A DNA stretch of 64,000 bases from CAVVMA01 sp963830715 (GCA_963830715.1 CAWHNS010000024.1:372001-436000); one strand, 5' to 3'; shown: positions 44,550 to 53,058, counted from the stretch's first letter. A program made the numbers and translations. Notes: generated by a model from the sequence alone, not told the origin.

Positions 44550-45428
44550 ATGAAGCGGCCAATCAGACGCGGCGAATACGAGCGCCCTGCGGGAAGTGGC
44601 GGGGAGCCGAGCAGCGTCATTTTCGGACGGCGCTATTTCCTCGAAGCAGCAGTACGGCTCGAACCGGAAATTCTTCGGTCGCTCAAAGAAGTCGAGAAGC
44701 GGCATCACGCGGTTGCGAAGGAACTCTCGCCGACAGAGCTTCGCGACTACCTGAGCAACAATGCTGCCGCCCCAACGCAGCGGCAGAGGCGGTATTTTCA
44801 AGCGGTCGCGAAGTGGGCGCAGCGCTGGCATTTGGACACCGATTGGTGTCGCAAGTACGCCCTCGTCACCCTGTGGTCTTGGCGCAACGCCGACTCGCAA
44901 CACTGGTGTTTTCATGATGACGGGGTTTGGGAACCCAAATTTGAAACCCTCAAGCCGCGCTGGCCAGACATTTATCCGTGGGACCCCGTGCGTCAAGCGC
45001 GCGGCGAGTACGTCGCCGAGGCCATGATGGCCGCCAAAGCCGCGCTTGAGTCGTACTGTGGCCGTGTCGAGGCTGAAGCTCGGGTACGCGGCCTGAAAAA
45101 GACCGTCAACAAGCGCCAACAGCTTCACTTCTATTGGCTGGCTGGCTTCCAGGTTCGTGGATGGAGTTGCCAACAAATCTTTGAAGCCCACGGCAAGTAC
45201 CGCAGACGAACTGCTCAAGCCAAAGACGAGCACGTCGAGCGAACGGTGGAGATTGCCGTTGAGGGCCTGGCACGGATGATTGGTCTTACGCTTCGCCCCG
45301 TCAAAGACTACGACCGCAGCCAAACGGCGGGGAAAATCCGCCGCGCGCTTGACGCCGCCAACGATCCGGCAACTCTCTTAGAACCCTTCGAGTGCTTGAC
45401 GCCGCCAGCGATCCCGCGACTCCCTTAG
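44550..45428 (+). CDS. Element-encoded protein of unknown function
   Basis: A 292-residue protein rich in Trp, Arg and His (KWAQRWHLDTDWC, WSWRNADSQHWCF, PRWPDIYPWDP). A Gln/Lys-rich region (RQQLHFYWLAGFQVRGWS) could form a helical DNA-binding domain. I do not recognise it. ATG 44550 is preferred to TTG/GTG upstream. A 47-bp tandem duplication at the 3' end has shifted the reading frame so that the protein now ends CLTPPAIPRLP, whereas the frame without the duplication would end LDAASDPATPLEPFEYIPAP. It precedes the AlpA-type and Toprim genes on the same strand. Confidence 0.6.
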   Translation: MKRPIRRGEYERPAGSGGEPSSVIFGRRYFLEAAVRLEPEILRSLKEVEKRHHAVAKELSPTELRDYLSNNAAAPTQRQRRYFQAVAKWAQRWHLDTDWCRKYALVTLWSWRNADSQHWCFHDDGVWEPKFETLKPRWPDIYPWDPVRQARGEYVAEAMMAAKAALESYCGRVEAEARVRGLKKTVNKRQQLHFYWLAGFQVRGWSCQQIFEAHGKYRRRTAQAKDEHVERTVEIAVEGLARMIGLTLRPVKDYDRSQTAGKIRRALDAANDPATLLEPFECLTPPAIPRLP

Positions 45429-45441
45429 AGCCCTTCGAGTA
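45348..45441. repeat. 47-bp imperfect tandem duplication at a gene 3' end
   Basis: Two adjacent copies starting CTTGACGCCGCCA (at 45348 and 45395), about 85-90% alike and 47 bp apart. As 47 is not a multiple of three, the duplication changes the C-terminal frame of the gene that contains it. Confidence 0.8.
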
Positions 45442-45558
45442 CATTCCCGCGCCCCCCGGAGATTAGGCGCTGGCGCGCCTAATTTCCCTTTTTCCAAGTT
45501 CCCCGCGACGCTACGTTCAGACTAGAACGTGGCGAGATGCCGCGCGAGGAACAGAAAA

Positions 45559-45816
45559 ATGGCAACCGCGAAAACCAAGCGCGCAAAACTGAAACCCTGC
45601 GAGCCGATACGGGAGGAAGACGCGCCCGAGTGGTTAACGCTGTGGGAAACTGCAAGCGGCGTGCTTCGCTTTCGGTCGCGAAAATCGGTCTATGATTTGC
45701 TGCGCCGCGACTCAAGTTTTCCCCGTCCTGTAAGGTTTGGAGCGAAGGCGCTCCGCTTTCGAGCGCTCGACGTGTTCCGATGGTGCGATACGCGCGCATA
45801 CGCGCCAGCGGCGTAG
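45559..45816 (+). CDS. AlpA-type small HTH regulator/excisionase
   Basis: An 85-residue protein with a MerR-like winged helix-turn-helix of the AlpA/excisionase type. The core is SGVLRFRSRKSVYDLLRR, then DSSFPRPVRFG and LRFRALDVFRWCDTRA. The pattern 'xxRKSVYxLLxxxxFPxPVRxGxxxLRFxxxDVxxW' is typical of AlpA. ATG 45559 has an AGGAA site. The Toprim gene starts 17 bp after its stop. It likely controls excision or transcription of the replication genes. Confidence 0.8.
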   Translation: MATAKTKRAKLKPCEPIREEDAPEWLTLWETASGVLRFRSRKSVYDLLRRDSSFPRPVRFGAKALRFRALDVFRWCDTRAYAPAA

Positions 45817-45833
45817 GCGAGAGCGAGGGTTAT

Positions 45834-46568
45834 ATGCGAACCGACGAACAGACTCAGGGCGCGCCCGGCAGCGGGCAGGCGGACGAAAACACAAACCTTG
45901 AGGTCATCCGTGAGCGCTTAGCTTTCGAGCATCGTACCCGGTTGCTGGATACTATCAAGCCCGACTGGATCGTCGGGCGCGGTTACTACTCAGTAGCGAA
46001 ATATAAGCAAGACCGCTTATCGCTGGTTCAAAAGGGTTTCCCGCCGAAGCAATGCCGCTTGGGGCTTGTCATCCCCAAATTCGATCCCTTCAATTCAGGC
46101 ACTCCCGCTCAGTACCAGTTACGCCCCGACAAGCCGCGCTTCAATGAGAAAGGGCAACCGATCAAATACGAAACCCCGTGGCGCACACACAAAATTCTGG
46201 ACGTGCATCCGTTCAATTTCCCGAAACTTGGCGATCCAAAAGTTGATTTGATAGTAACCGAAGGAACCATCAAGGGAGACGCGATAGCTTGCCATCGCCC
46301 GGAGTTGGTGATCGCGCTTGACGGGGTTTCCTCATGGCGCGGGCGTAATGCCGAAGGCGGCAAGACTGCGCTTGCCGATTGGAACCAGATCGCCTTGAAT
46401 GGGCGGCTTATCATCATTTGGTTCGATATGGATGCCTTATATAAACCGGCTGTACGGCGCGAGGCTTTGAAGCTGGCGGATTATCTCAGACGCCGTGGCG
46501 CGCTTGTTCGTTATTTCGATTGGTCGGCTCTTACACCCGGCCCGCAACGCCAAAAGGCTGCCGCATAA
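45834..46568 (+). CDS. DUF3854 Toprim-like primase-associated protein
   Basis: A 245-residue protein with a DUF3854/Toprim-type domain, used in plasmid and satellite replication. The catalytic Glu is in VTEGTIKGDAIA, and the second acidic motif in IIWFDMDALYKPAV, with the helix RREALKLADYLRRRG after it. It probably partners with the P-loop protein that begins at its stop codon (TAATG overlap) to prime and unwind element DNA. ATG 45834 is preceded by GAGCGAGGG. Typical full primases are larger, so it may only hold the Toprim half. Confidence 0.72.
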   Translation: MRTDEQTQGAPGSGQADENTNLEVIRERLAFEHRTRLLDTIKPDWIVGRGYYSVAKYKQDRLSLVQKGFPPKQCRLGLVIPKFDPFNSGTPAQYQLRPDKPRFNEKGQPIKYETPWRTHKILDVHPFNFPKLGDPKVDLIVTEGTIKGDAIACHRPELVIALDGVSSWRGRNAEGGKTALADWNQIALNGRLIIIWFDMDALYKPAVRREALKLADYLRRRGALVRYFDWSALTPGPQRQKAAA

Positions 46569-48205
46569 TGGCTTATGATGCAGAAGATTTGCTGGCAGGA
46601 CAGCCGATCCCATCGCTCGCCAAGCTGCCAGCGGTAGCGCCGTGTATCGAAGTAACCGGCGATTTTCCGAGTTGGGTTAGTAACCATCGCCGCCAGAAAG
46701 ACATACCCCCGTGGGTAAGTGAAAAAGAGGTCGCGGGCAAAACTTATGAGTATCTGGCCAGCAAGGGCGCCTTTTACCGGACACCCGAAGACCGGCGCCT
46801 TTGGTGCGAGACAGAGACCGGCAAAACGCATCCGCTAGAATTCACGTCTTTCGCGGATCGGCTCGCGATCCTAACCGGAGTGAATCCGAAAGACGAATTG
46901 TTCTCCAAGCTTCGGGCTTTCATCGCCGTACAAACGTCGCTCGCTCCCGAGGTTAAAATCAGCCGTTTCGCACACTATGATCGAGCGCGTTCTGAATTCA
47001 CTGTAAACAACATGGGCGGGAAAGCATACCGGCGCGAGCGCGGCGGCGAATTCGCGCTAGTGCCGAATGGCGATTCCGGGGTTTTCTTTTTCACTGACTC
47101 GAAAAGCGAAGCATACGAGCCTGATTTCGCCGCTTCGGGGAATTGGGACTGGTTCTACTCCAAGTGTGCGGTTGCGGACAGCGGTCAATTCGAGCGCGCC
47201 GAGCAATTGCTGCTTAACGACGCTTGGATCGACCATCTGTTTTTACCCGAGGCCGGGAAGCCTTTGCAAATAGCCGTCGGACGTTGGGGTTCCGGTAAAA
47301 CGTCCCATTTGAACCGGCAAGGTATTTGGTTACTAGGCTCGAAGTTCGGCGTCTCCATGATGACTGAAGAAGACGATACGCGCGCCGCGCTATGTAACAA
47401 TCTCTATGTTGTTTGGGATAATGCGGACGGACCGGCTTTGATCAAATGGGCGCCCAACTTAATCGCCTCATATGTTACGGGCGGGCGGTTCAAGCTTCGA
47501 GTGTACTACACGACCAATGAGGTCGGAGAGTTTGATCCCATTGCGGCGCTATCGGTTACGGCGGCGGACCCGCGCGGGTTTACCAAGTACGAGACGGCGC
47601 AGCGCTCGATCGTAGAGCATTTTGAAGCCGGAAAGACTTATGACGATGAAGAGGAAATGTACCGGGAGACGGCGCGGCGGCGCAATGGGCTATGGGGAGA
47701 GAAATTAAAGCAGCTTGCGCGGGTCGTTGATGAATATGGCGCCCTGGCGGTTCCCGCTTCGACCTTGAGGCTTCGCGGCCTCGCGGCGACCTGTTACCGC
47801 ACTCTGCACGCTCAGGGCAAGGCCGAGCAATATCAACCGCTGATCGATAAGCTGAAGGACAGTCAGATCGCTTTTTCAACCGACCATTACGCGGGTCTGA
47901 TTACTTGCTTGCGAGCCATCCGCAAGCACTGGGGCTCCAAAGCGAATGATGAGACGACAACCGCCGATCTTTTTGAGGCTGCACTTATGCTATCCAAAGA
48001 GCCGGAGTATGTACCCCTTCCCGCTAAGACTGAGCAGGGGTTCCGGCAAATGTTTCATAGCGCCCGCCCGGTTCTCGAATCGGCTCTGGGCGCTCGGATT
48101 ACTGATCGTCAAGGGCATGCCGGAGAAGCCTTTGTTACTATCACTGACGGTCAAATGCACGCGGAAAACAATCGTGAGAAAAGTCGCCGCAAGATGGGGG
48201 GGTGA
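46568..48205 (+). CDS. P-loop replication protein (DUF927/D5-like helicase candidate)
   Basis: A 545-residue protein with a P-loop AVGRWGSGKT (residues about 236-245), then an acidic Walker B-like LYVVWDNADGPA and an arginine-rich region downstream (FKLRVYYTTNEVGEFDP). The N-terminal half is unassigned and the C-terminal third is helical. The size and context suggest the replicative helicase of the element, of the virus/plasmid D5 or DUF927 type. The start overlaps the Toprim gene stop by one base. No clear SF3 signature is seen, so the exact helicase class is uncertain. Confidence 0.65.
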   Translation: MAYDAEDLLAGQPIPSLAKLPAVAPCIEVTGDFPSWVSNHRRQKDIPPWVSEKEVAGKTYEYLASKGAFYRTPEDRRLWCETETGKTHPLEFTSFADRLAILTGVNPKDELFSKLRAFIAVQTSLAPEVKISRFAHYDRARSEFTVNNMGGKAYRRERGGEFALVPNGDSGVFFFTDSKSEAYEPDFAASGNWDWFYSKCAVADSGQFERAEQLLLNDAWIDHLFLPEAGKPLQIAVGRWGSGKTSHLNRQGIWLLGSKFGVSMMTEEDDTRAALCNNLYVVWDNADGPALIKWAPNLIASYVTGGRFKLRVYYTTNEVGEFDPIAALSVTAADPRGFTKYETAQRSIVEHFEAGKTYDDEEEMYRETARRRNGLWGEKLKQLARVVDEYGALAVPASTLRLRGLAATCYRTLHAQGKAEQYQPLIDKLKDSQIAFSTDHYAGLITCLRAIRKHWGSKANDETTTADLFEAALMLSKEPEYVPLPAKTEQGFRQMFHSARPVLESALGARITDRQGHAGEAFVTITDGQMHAENNREKSRRKMGG

Positions 48206-48209
48206 GTCG

Positions 48210-48431
48210 GGTGACTCGAAAGTGCCTTCTATACTTCGTCGAAACGCCCTTGGGAATCGGGGCATTTGCCCACTTCTATTGGTTTTTTATACAACCGTTC
48301 CCCTGATTTCACTTACAGCCCCCAATCTGGGGAATGCCTTTCCAGATTTGCCTGATTTTGGCTCAAATGCCCCGATTCCCTTGTATGTTTTTCCGCTCTG
48401 ATAATAGAGGTTTTGAGTCTCCCGAGTCACC
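48210..48431. repeat. Nested inverted repeat next to the replication gene
   Basis: A 17-bp arm GGGAATCGGGGCATTTG (48252-48268) is repeated as its exact reverse complement at 48364-48380 with 95 bp between. Outside it, GGTGACTCG (48210-48218) pairs with CGAGTCACC (48423-48431). The whole could form a large stem-loop. It starts 5 bp after the helicase-like gene, a place where an origin or strand-initiation site is often found (inference). Confidence 0.75.
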
Positions 48432-48490
48432 AATCCGCCGCCGCCCCGGCTGCCCGCCCCAGGGCGCGCGCCGTTCTGCGCCTCGGGGGA

Positions 48491-48623
48491 GTCCTAGCAG
48501 GTTGCGGAAAAACGTGACAAAACTTCACTTTGGCGAAGAGTAGCCGCTACTACGATCATGAAAGTGCGTTTTGGATTAAGGGTCTCAGGGGTCAAAAACA
48601 CTTTTTCCGCATCCTGCTAGGAC
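48491..48623. mobile_element. MITE-like element with 23-bp terminal inverted repeats
   Basis: A 133-bp segment bounded by GTCCTAGCAGGTTGCGGAAA and its near-perfect inverse ending TCCGCATCCTGCTAGGAC (22 of 23 matched). The interior has no coding capacity. CTAG stands near each end and might be a target duplication. It would need a transposase in trans; none is in the window. Confidence 0.7.
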
Positions 48624-49228
48624 AGGTCGAACACGAGTCTTGAGACGATTTTCGTCCCATACCTTTTCGGTAAAAATTGCAGTTGCCGGTCGCCGCTGAT
48701 CCCGAGGAAAATCAAACGGGACGGCGATCCCCCCTATCCCCCTAGCATCGCGAGTCTTAGGCGAGTCTACGGTATGATCGGGCAAGACGGTTATTCAATA
48801 GAATCAACAGGTTATGGGGAATTCGCTTAGTCGTGTTATCAGACCTGGATCGACGAAGTGGCTGTGCGCGTGGGCGGAATGAAACCTGGCGGTTAAGATC
48901 GCCAGTTTAGCCGCCCGTAATTTCGCACGCTGTGAGCGCCTTGCCGTGAGCGCCTAAGCGCCTAACAGGCGTTCGGATCGATTACAGACAAAATCGCTTG
49001 TGGCCGATCAAGATTCCGAGCGGACTCTGCGGCACTTTGAATGCATTTCGAGATAGGACGAACTACCCGCCCCCTGCCGTTCGAGCCTGGCGATAGCGCG
49101 GTAGATGGAGCCTGGAACATGCGGATCGCCCTACGGGCCGTATGCGAGTTACTAGATCAAAGGCGCACCGAAATCGGTTGCACCCGTGCCGCTTTCGAGT
49201 GTTGCGGGGCTGCCAGTCCGCGCGTCCC

Positions 49229-49248
49229 TGCTACCAAATCGCTACCAA
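49229..49248 (+). repeat. Putative integrase arm-type site (right)
   Basis: TGCTACCAAATCGCTACCAA, 19/20 identical to 40241-40260, placed 87 bp inside the right att repeat. Same two-heptamer structure. Confidence 0.6.
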
Positions 49249-49337
49249 ACAAGGTTGTGGACGTGCTCCAAAGCTGATAGTTTCCTCGGTTGCCAACGGT
49301 AAAAAGAGCCCGAATTTATTATGTTTTTCGGCCAAGC

Positions 49338-49414
49338 GCGCCCGTAGCTCAACTGGACAGAGCATCGGACTTCGGATCCGAGGGTTGGGGGTTCAAATCC
49401 CTCCGGGCGCGCCA
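49338..49414 (+). tRNA. tRNA-Arg (anticodon TCG), integration target
   Basis: A full cloverleaf of 77 bases: acceptor GCGCCCG pairs with CGGGCGC; D arm; anticodon stem TCGGA/TCCGA with loop CTTCGGA (anticodon TCG, reads CGN arginine codons); T arm with TTCAAAT; CCA encoded at 49412-49414. Its first half is identical to the fragment at 40043-40085. Hence the 5' half, and the promoter region upstream, were supplied by the mobile element while the 3' half is the original host gene. Confidence 0.95.
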
Positions 49415-49434
49415 TCTGATCCCGTGCGCGAAGT

Positions 49435-50202
49435 CTAGGTTTTGCGACGGCTCGCATAGCGGCCCAGGATGATCCAGCCGCCGGCGCTGCCGATTAGCAA
49501 CGGAATCAGCGCCAACAAGATCGACCATCGATTGCCCGCGAAGTGGCGGCGCGTCGCGTCCAGATCGATCCGCGGACCGGCGTCCGGCGGCGGCGCGTCG
49601 ATCGCGACCACGCTCGCGCCGCGAAAGAGCGCCAGCCCCGTGTTCGGCGACTCGAAATACCCGAGTCTAAGCGCGATCTGAACCTCCGCGCCGGTCCCAT
49701 CGACCTTGAGGTAGAAGCCGCGCTTCTGCCAATCAGTGTCGCCGGTGACTTGTCGCGACGAGGCCCGCTCGATCCGGATGTGCGACGCTTCCTGCTTTCC
49801 TTCGTGGACGACGCCCAATTCCATGAGGCCCACCATCGCGCCGGACTGAAACATCCCATTACCAACTTCGACTGTGTGGAGCTCCGCGCCGACGTAGTAC
49901 CAGCCGGGACTCAAATATACAGACTGTACCCAGCGTGCGTCATTGTCAGCACGGCTCTGTATAGCAATTACGCCGGCCTCGCCGCCCGAGGGCTTTATCC
50001 ACATATATGTAGTGGTTGGCATCTCAATCCAGCTCTGGGTGGTCCAGTACGCAGGAGTGTCACCGCTGCCTTCGGAGAAGTCGCCATTGCGCAAGAGATT
50101 ATCCGCGGCGCTGGAGTTGCGCGGCCCGCTAGCCAGTGCAGCGATGACGAGCATTACCGGCGCGATAAGCGGCCGCCAGCGGATACTTTGCACGGCCCTC
50201 AC
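49435..50202 (-). CDS. Membrane-anchored exported protein with carbohydrate-binding-like domain
   Basis: A 255-residue protein. An N-terminal signal or anchor (hydrophobic about 10-28) leads to a beta-sandwich with the DNLLRNGDFSEGSGDTPAYW start typical of CBM4/9-like or discoidin-like domains. A C-terminal transmembrane helix (about 230-250) with a basic end resembles a sorting anchor. The GTG start at 50202 overlaps the stop of the glycosyltransferase gene (GTGA), so the two are coupled. It may bind the glycan or substrate of that enzyme (inference). Confidence 0.75.
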   Translation of the reverse strand: MRAVQSIRWRPLIAPVMLVIAALASGPRNSSAADNLLRNGDFSEGSGDTPAYWTTQSWIEMPTTTYMWIKPSGGEAGVIAIQSRADNDARWVQSVYLSPGWYYVGAELHTVEVGNGMFQSGAMVGLMELGVVHEGKQEASHIRIERASSRQVTGDTDWQKRGFYLKVDGTGAEVQIALRLGYFESPNTGLALFRGASVVAIDAPPPDAGPRIDLDATRRHFAGNRWSILLALIPLLIGSAGGWIILGRYASRRKT

Positions 50203-51686
50203 TGCTGCGGCTCCAATGGCGCCGTCCAGTTGCTCACTCCCGGCCCATGAAGCCACATCCGCGCCTGGAAAGCCTGCGCCGAAGTCGGCAGGCCGACCCA
50301 GATTGGAAAAAAATAGACGAAGGCCGCCAGCGCCGCGGCTACGAAGGAGACGAACACCAGTTGGGCCGCGGTCCGAAGCAGCCACATGAGTAGGCAGTAC
50401 ATCGCCGCCAGCGCCATCGCGACATAGACCCCGGAGGCGCCGCCAAAGGCGAATGCTGCAACCGGGACCAATGTCGCGAGCACGAGTCCCTGCTCCCACC
50501 AGGATGCCTCGCGGCGCCAGCAATCGCCTACGACCTTCGCAAGCGCCAGATACGAGAGATAGAGCGCGGGCATATAGTGATAGATATAGGTAGAGCGCAC
50601 GATTGGCACGAAGATCAACCAGAAACCGAAATAGCCAATGACCAGGAAGACATCAGTCGGCTTCTGCCTCAACGCGAGGCGAATACACAATATCAGAATG
50701 GCGCCGACGCCGCCCCACCATAGGACCGGATTTCCCCCGAACCAGATTGTCAACAGTTCACCGGTTGCCACTGAATCCTGCCGATAGATGAAGGGATGGA
50801 GCATGAGCGGCCAGCTCCACCACGGTGAGCCCAACTGGTCGTGGATTGAGCTCTGCTGAAAAATGGTTATCCCGCGTTCGTACCAGTAGATATCGACCAG
50901 GTATTGCCACATTGCGTGCAACCCGCCCCATCGCAGCAGCAGGATATTCGGCAGGAACACCGCTACGTAAGCTAGCGCGGTTGTCGAACCAACGAGAAGC
51001 AGGGCGCCGACGATCTGGCCGCGAGCGGGAGCCGCGCCGGATCCGCGCCGCTCGCAGGCGATTGCATAGCAGAGAAATCCGACGACGAGGAGGACGGCTA
51101 CGGCGGGAAGTAGAAGCTTCGCGCCGAGGCAGAGGCCGAGCACGATTCCGATCAGAAGCATCGTTCGTCGTCGGCCGTAAGCATCGGGATTCTGCATGAA
51201 ACGGAAAAGGAGCAGGTAGGCGAGGGCGGCGAGAGTCAGGTAGACGATCTCGGGGACGCCGACTCGTGAATCGACCAGGAACGCCCCGTCGCACAGAATG
51301 AACGAAGCCGCCAGAGCGGCCGTCAGTCTCGAGCCGAACATTCTGCGCGCCAGCAGGTATGTAATTCCGACCAGCGAGGTCCCGACCGCCGCGTTTGACA
51401 GCCGCCAGCTCCAGGAGTGCGCGGCGCCAAAGAGCCGCATACCCAGCGCGATAAGTTCTGCAGCCAACGGCGGGTGAGGGTCGATGAACTGCTCGCCGCG
51501 GAGGTACGCGCCGGCCTGGCCGACGAAGAAAATCTCATCGAAGACCGCCCCATCGGGATACCACAGGCGCCAGCAGCGGGTGAGCGCCGCTGCGAGCACG
51601 AGCACGGCCAACACGATGCTGTCAGCTTGCGACCATGGTCCGGGAAAAGAAGGGCCGGGCGGAGGAAGCGACGATCGATCCTCCAA
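50199..51686 (-). CDS. PMT-family glycosyltransferase (GT39-like)
   Basis: A 495-residue inner-membrane GT-C glycosyltransferase with about 11 helices. The N-terminal loop GAVFDEIFFVGQAGAYL carries the acidic D-E motif of protein O-mannosyltransferases, and DPHPPLAAELIALG is also a family signature; SWRLSNAAVGTSL and YHYMPALYLSYL follow. It should transfer a sugar from a polyprenyl-phosphate donor to protein or lipid outside the membrane. The start is TTG 51684-51686. The downstream gene overlaps its stop, suggesting a partner protein. Confidence 0.88.
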   Translation of the reverse strand: MEDRSSLPPPGPSFPGPWSQADSIVLAVLVLAAALTRCWRLWYPDGAVFDEIFFVGQAGAYLRGEQFIDPHPPLAAELIALGMRLFGAAHSWSWRLSNAAVGTSLVGITYLLARRMFGSRLTAALAASFILCDGAFLVDSRVGVPEIVYLTLAALAYLLLFRFMQNPDAYGRRRTMLLIGIVLGLCLGAKLLLPAVAVLLVVGFLCYAIACERRGSGAAPARGQIVGALLLVGSTTALAYVAVFLPNILLLRWGGLHAMWQYLVDIYWYERGITIFQQSSIHDQLGSPWWSWPLMLHPFIYRQDSVATGELLTIWFGGNPVLWWGGVGAILILCIRLALRQKPTDVFLVIGYFGFWLIFVPIVRSTYIYHYMPALYLSYLALAKVVGDCWRREASWWEQGLVLATLVPVAAFAFGGASGVYVAMALAAMYCLLMWLLRTAAQLVFVSFVAAALAAFVYFFPIWVGLPTSAQAFQARMWLHGPGVSNWTAPLEPQQ

Positions 51687-51774
51687 ACCCGGCTCCTGCG
51701 AACTTTGGCTCGAGCCGCTCAGCGCGGATGCGCGCGCTGCCGGGGCTCAAGGCAGGCGAGACTACCGCTCAGGG

Positions 51775-53058
51775 TCACGGGGCCGCTTTAACCATCGATT
51801 GAATCGAGCAGAACTGCTTGTCCACGGCTCCCATGTTGATATACCAGCACTCCCGCTCGGGCGTGTGTTGCCCGGGCAGATAGCACATCGTGGTGAATCC
51901 GCCCTGTACATCGACCGAATCCGCGCCGACCACGAATTCCCGCTTGAACGGGTATATAGCCACTCGTGCATCGGGGACGGGCCGATCGCGATACGTCGTA
52001 TAGTACAGATGCGTGCGCCAGAGCCGGCCGCGTTGATCGTAGGTATCGATGTAGGGCTCGAACCACACTTCGGAATCGAGATACACAACCGTCCGTTTGT
52101 CGAGCGCCTCGGGCGCCTGTCCGAGGTCTCGGCGCGGAGTCGCCTCGACGACGTACATGTGGCGCATCTCCCAATTCTCAGGGCACGCGGAGGCTCCGCC
52201 GTCGTATGGGCAGGTTACTTCGGGCGAGTGCATGGCGTGCACGCACGCGAGCATCTCCTTCTCGCCCAGGAACTTGTAGTCGTACTGCTCGGTCTTGGGG
52301 TTGAAGCCGGAGTAGTGATCCGGATCGTAGGTCTGCGCGCTGATCGCGGTGCTGAGGAAGGCTTCGTTGAGCCGGCGTACGCGGCGCGCGCCGGGCACCC
52401 AGCCCCAACTGTCGTCGCCCCGGTTGGGGTCGGCGTAGCGATACCGAATCAGCCCGGTGCCGCGGCCCTCGGCCGGCGCTATTACGGGGTAGAGCGCAAA
52501 CAACCACAGGCGGTTGCTTATTTTGAAATCCGGATCGATCGGAATCGGCTCTACTTCCGTCCGGCCAACCAGGTTGTAGCCGGCATAATGTCCGACTTCG
52601 ATGTTCTCGATCACCTTCTGCGCATGGCCGGGAGAAACGTACTGGCTCTGGCAGTCGAAGAAGCGCAGGTCATAGTCATCGCTCTGGATCGGACGAAAGA
52701 CGTTGTTCCAGATGACCTTGGTGCCGACGTACGGATCGTTGGAATCGATCAGCGGAAAGGGCTGGCCCGCGACATAGCCGATAAGGCTGCGATGGTCCGA
52801 TGTGAGCCGCACCTGCGCCGAGTACTTCTCGGTCGCTTCCTTGTACGGCGGGGGCCAATCGACCCGCCCGGCCGGCACGATATTCATCCGCATGTCGTGC
52901 TGGACCATGTAGAAGATGCCGGGCGAAACCAGATCCTTCACCCGGTCCGCAGTTTGGGCGGTTATTACGTCGCCCGGTTTGACCCCGCCGACAGCGGTTG
53001 AGCATAACGCCGCCAACCCCAGCAGCAAGGCCGCCACGCCCGAGACTCTTCTGGTCAT
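51775..53058 (-). CDS. DUF1329 exported protein (second copy)
   Basis: A 427-residue DUF1329 protein with a signal peptide (hydrophobic about 8-22). The core pattern matches the copy at 16560-17855: YKEATEKYSAQ, YVAGQPFPLIDSNDPYVGTK, GARRVRRLNEAFLSTA, and KFLGEKEMLACVHAM. It has extra cysteines in the C-terminal part. Overall similarity to the first copy is clear but low, so it is an old paralogue. It follows no DUF1302 gene. The ATG 53058 has AGGA upstream. A role in lipid export at the outer membrane is inferred from the family. Confidence 0.87.
   Translation of the reverse strand: MTRRVSGVAALLLGLAALCSTAVGGVKPGDVITAQTADRVKDLVSPGIFYMVQHDMRMNIVPAGRVDWPPPYKEATEKYSAQVRLTSDHRSLIGYVAGQPFPLIDSNDPYVGTKVIWNNVFRPIQSDDYDLRFFDCQSQYVSPGHAQKVIENIEVGHYAGYNLVGRTEVEPIPIDPDFKISNRLWLFALYPVIAPAEGRGTGLIRYRYADPNRGDDSWGWVPGARRVRRLNEAFLSTAISAQTYDPDHYSGFNPKTEQYDYKFLGEKEMLACVHAMHSPEVTCPYDGGASACPENWEMRHMYVVEATPRRDLGQAPEALDKRTVVYLDSEVWFEPYIDTYDQRGRLWRTHLYYTTYRDRPVPDARVAIYPFKREFVVGADSVDVQGGFTTMCYLPGQHTPERECWYINMGAVDKQFCSIQSMVKAAP

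Larger units (their letters stand above)
48206..49337. other. Noncoding right end of the element
   Basis: 1.1 kb without a convincing gene. It holds a nested dyad (48210-48431), a MITE-like insertion (48491-48623), a putative integrase arm site (49229-49248) and the right att repeat. Weak frames such as 49041-49277 lack any family signature. Confidence 0.6.
40043..49377. mobile_element. 9.3-kb integrative element in tRNA-Arg(TCG)
   Basis: Bounded by 43-bp perfect direct repeats (40043-40085 and 49335-49377) equal to the first half of tRNA-Arg(TCG). It contains, in order: tyrosine integrase, Xre regulator, minus-strand GT87 glycosyltransferase, protein of unknown function, AlpA-type regulator, DUF3854 Toprim protein, P-loop replication protein, and a noncoding end with a large dyad. 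There are no capsid, tail or conjugation genes, so it resembles a satellite-type or mini integrative element able to replicate with helper functions. GC content is lower than in flanking DNA in much of it. Confidence 0.85.

Noticed and set aside
48210..48431. Dyad considered as a rho-independent terminator
   Set aside because: The loop is 95 bp and no U-tract follows; an origin or recombination role fits better.
49041..49277. 78-codon plus-strand ORF near the right end of the element
   Set aside because: It runs over the arm-type repeat, lacks a ribosome site and resembles no protein.
49242..49457. Minus-strand ORF with RPEGFEPPTLGSEVRCSVQL and plus-strand ORF with PVAQLDRASDFGSEGWGFKS
   Set aside because: Both are translations of the tRNA-Arg gene; these peptides are well-known spurious products of tRNA sequence. 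The fragment at 39959-40249 has the same origin.
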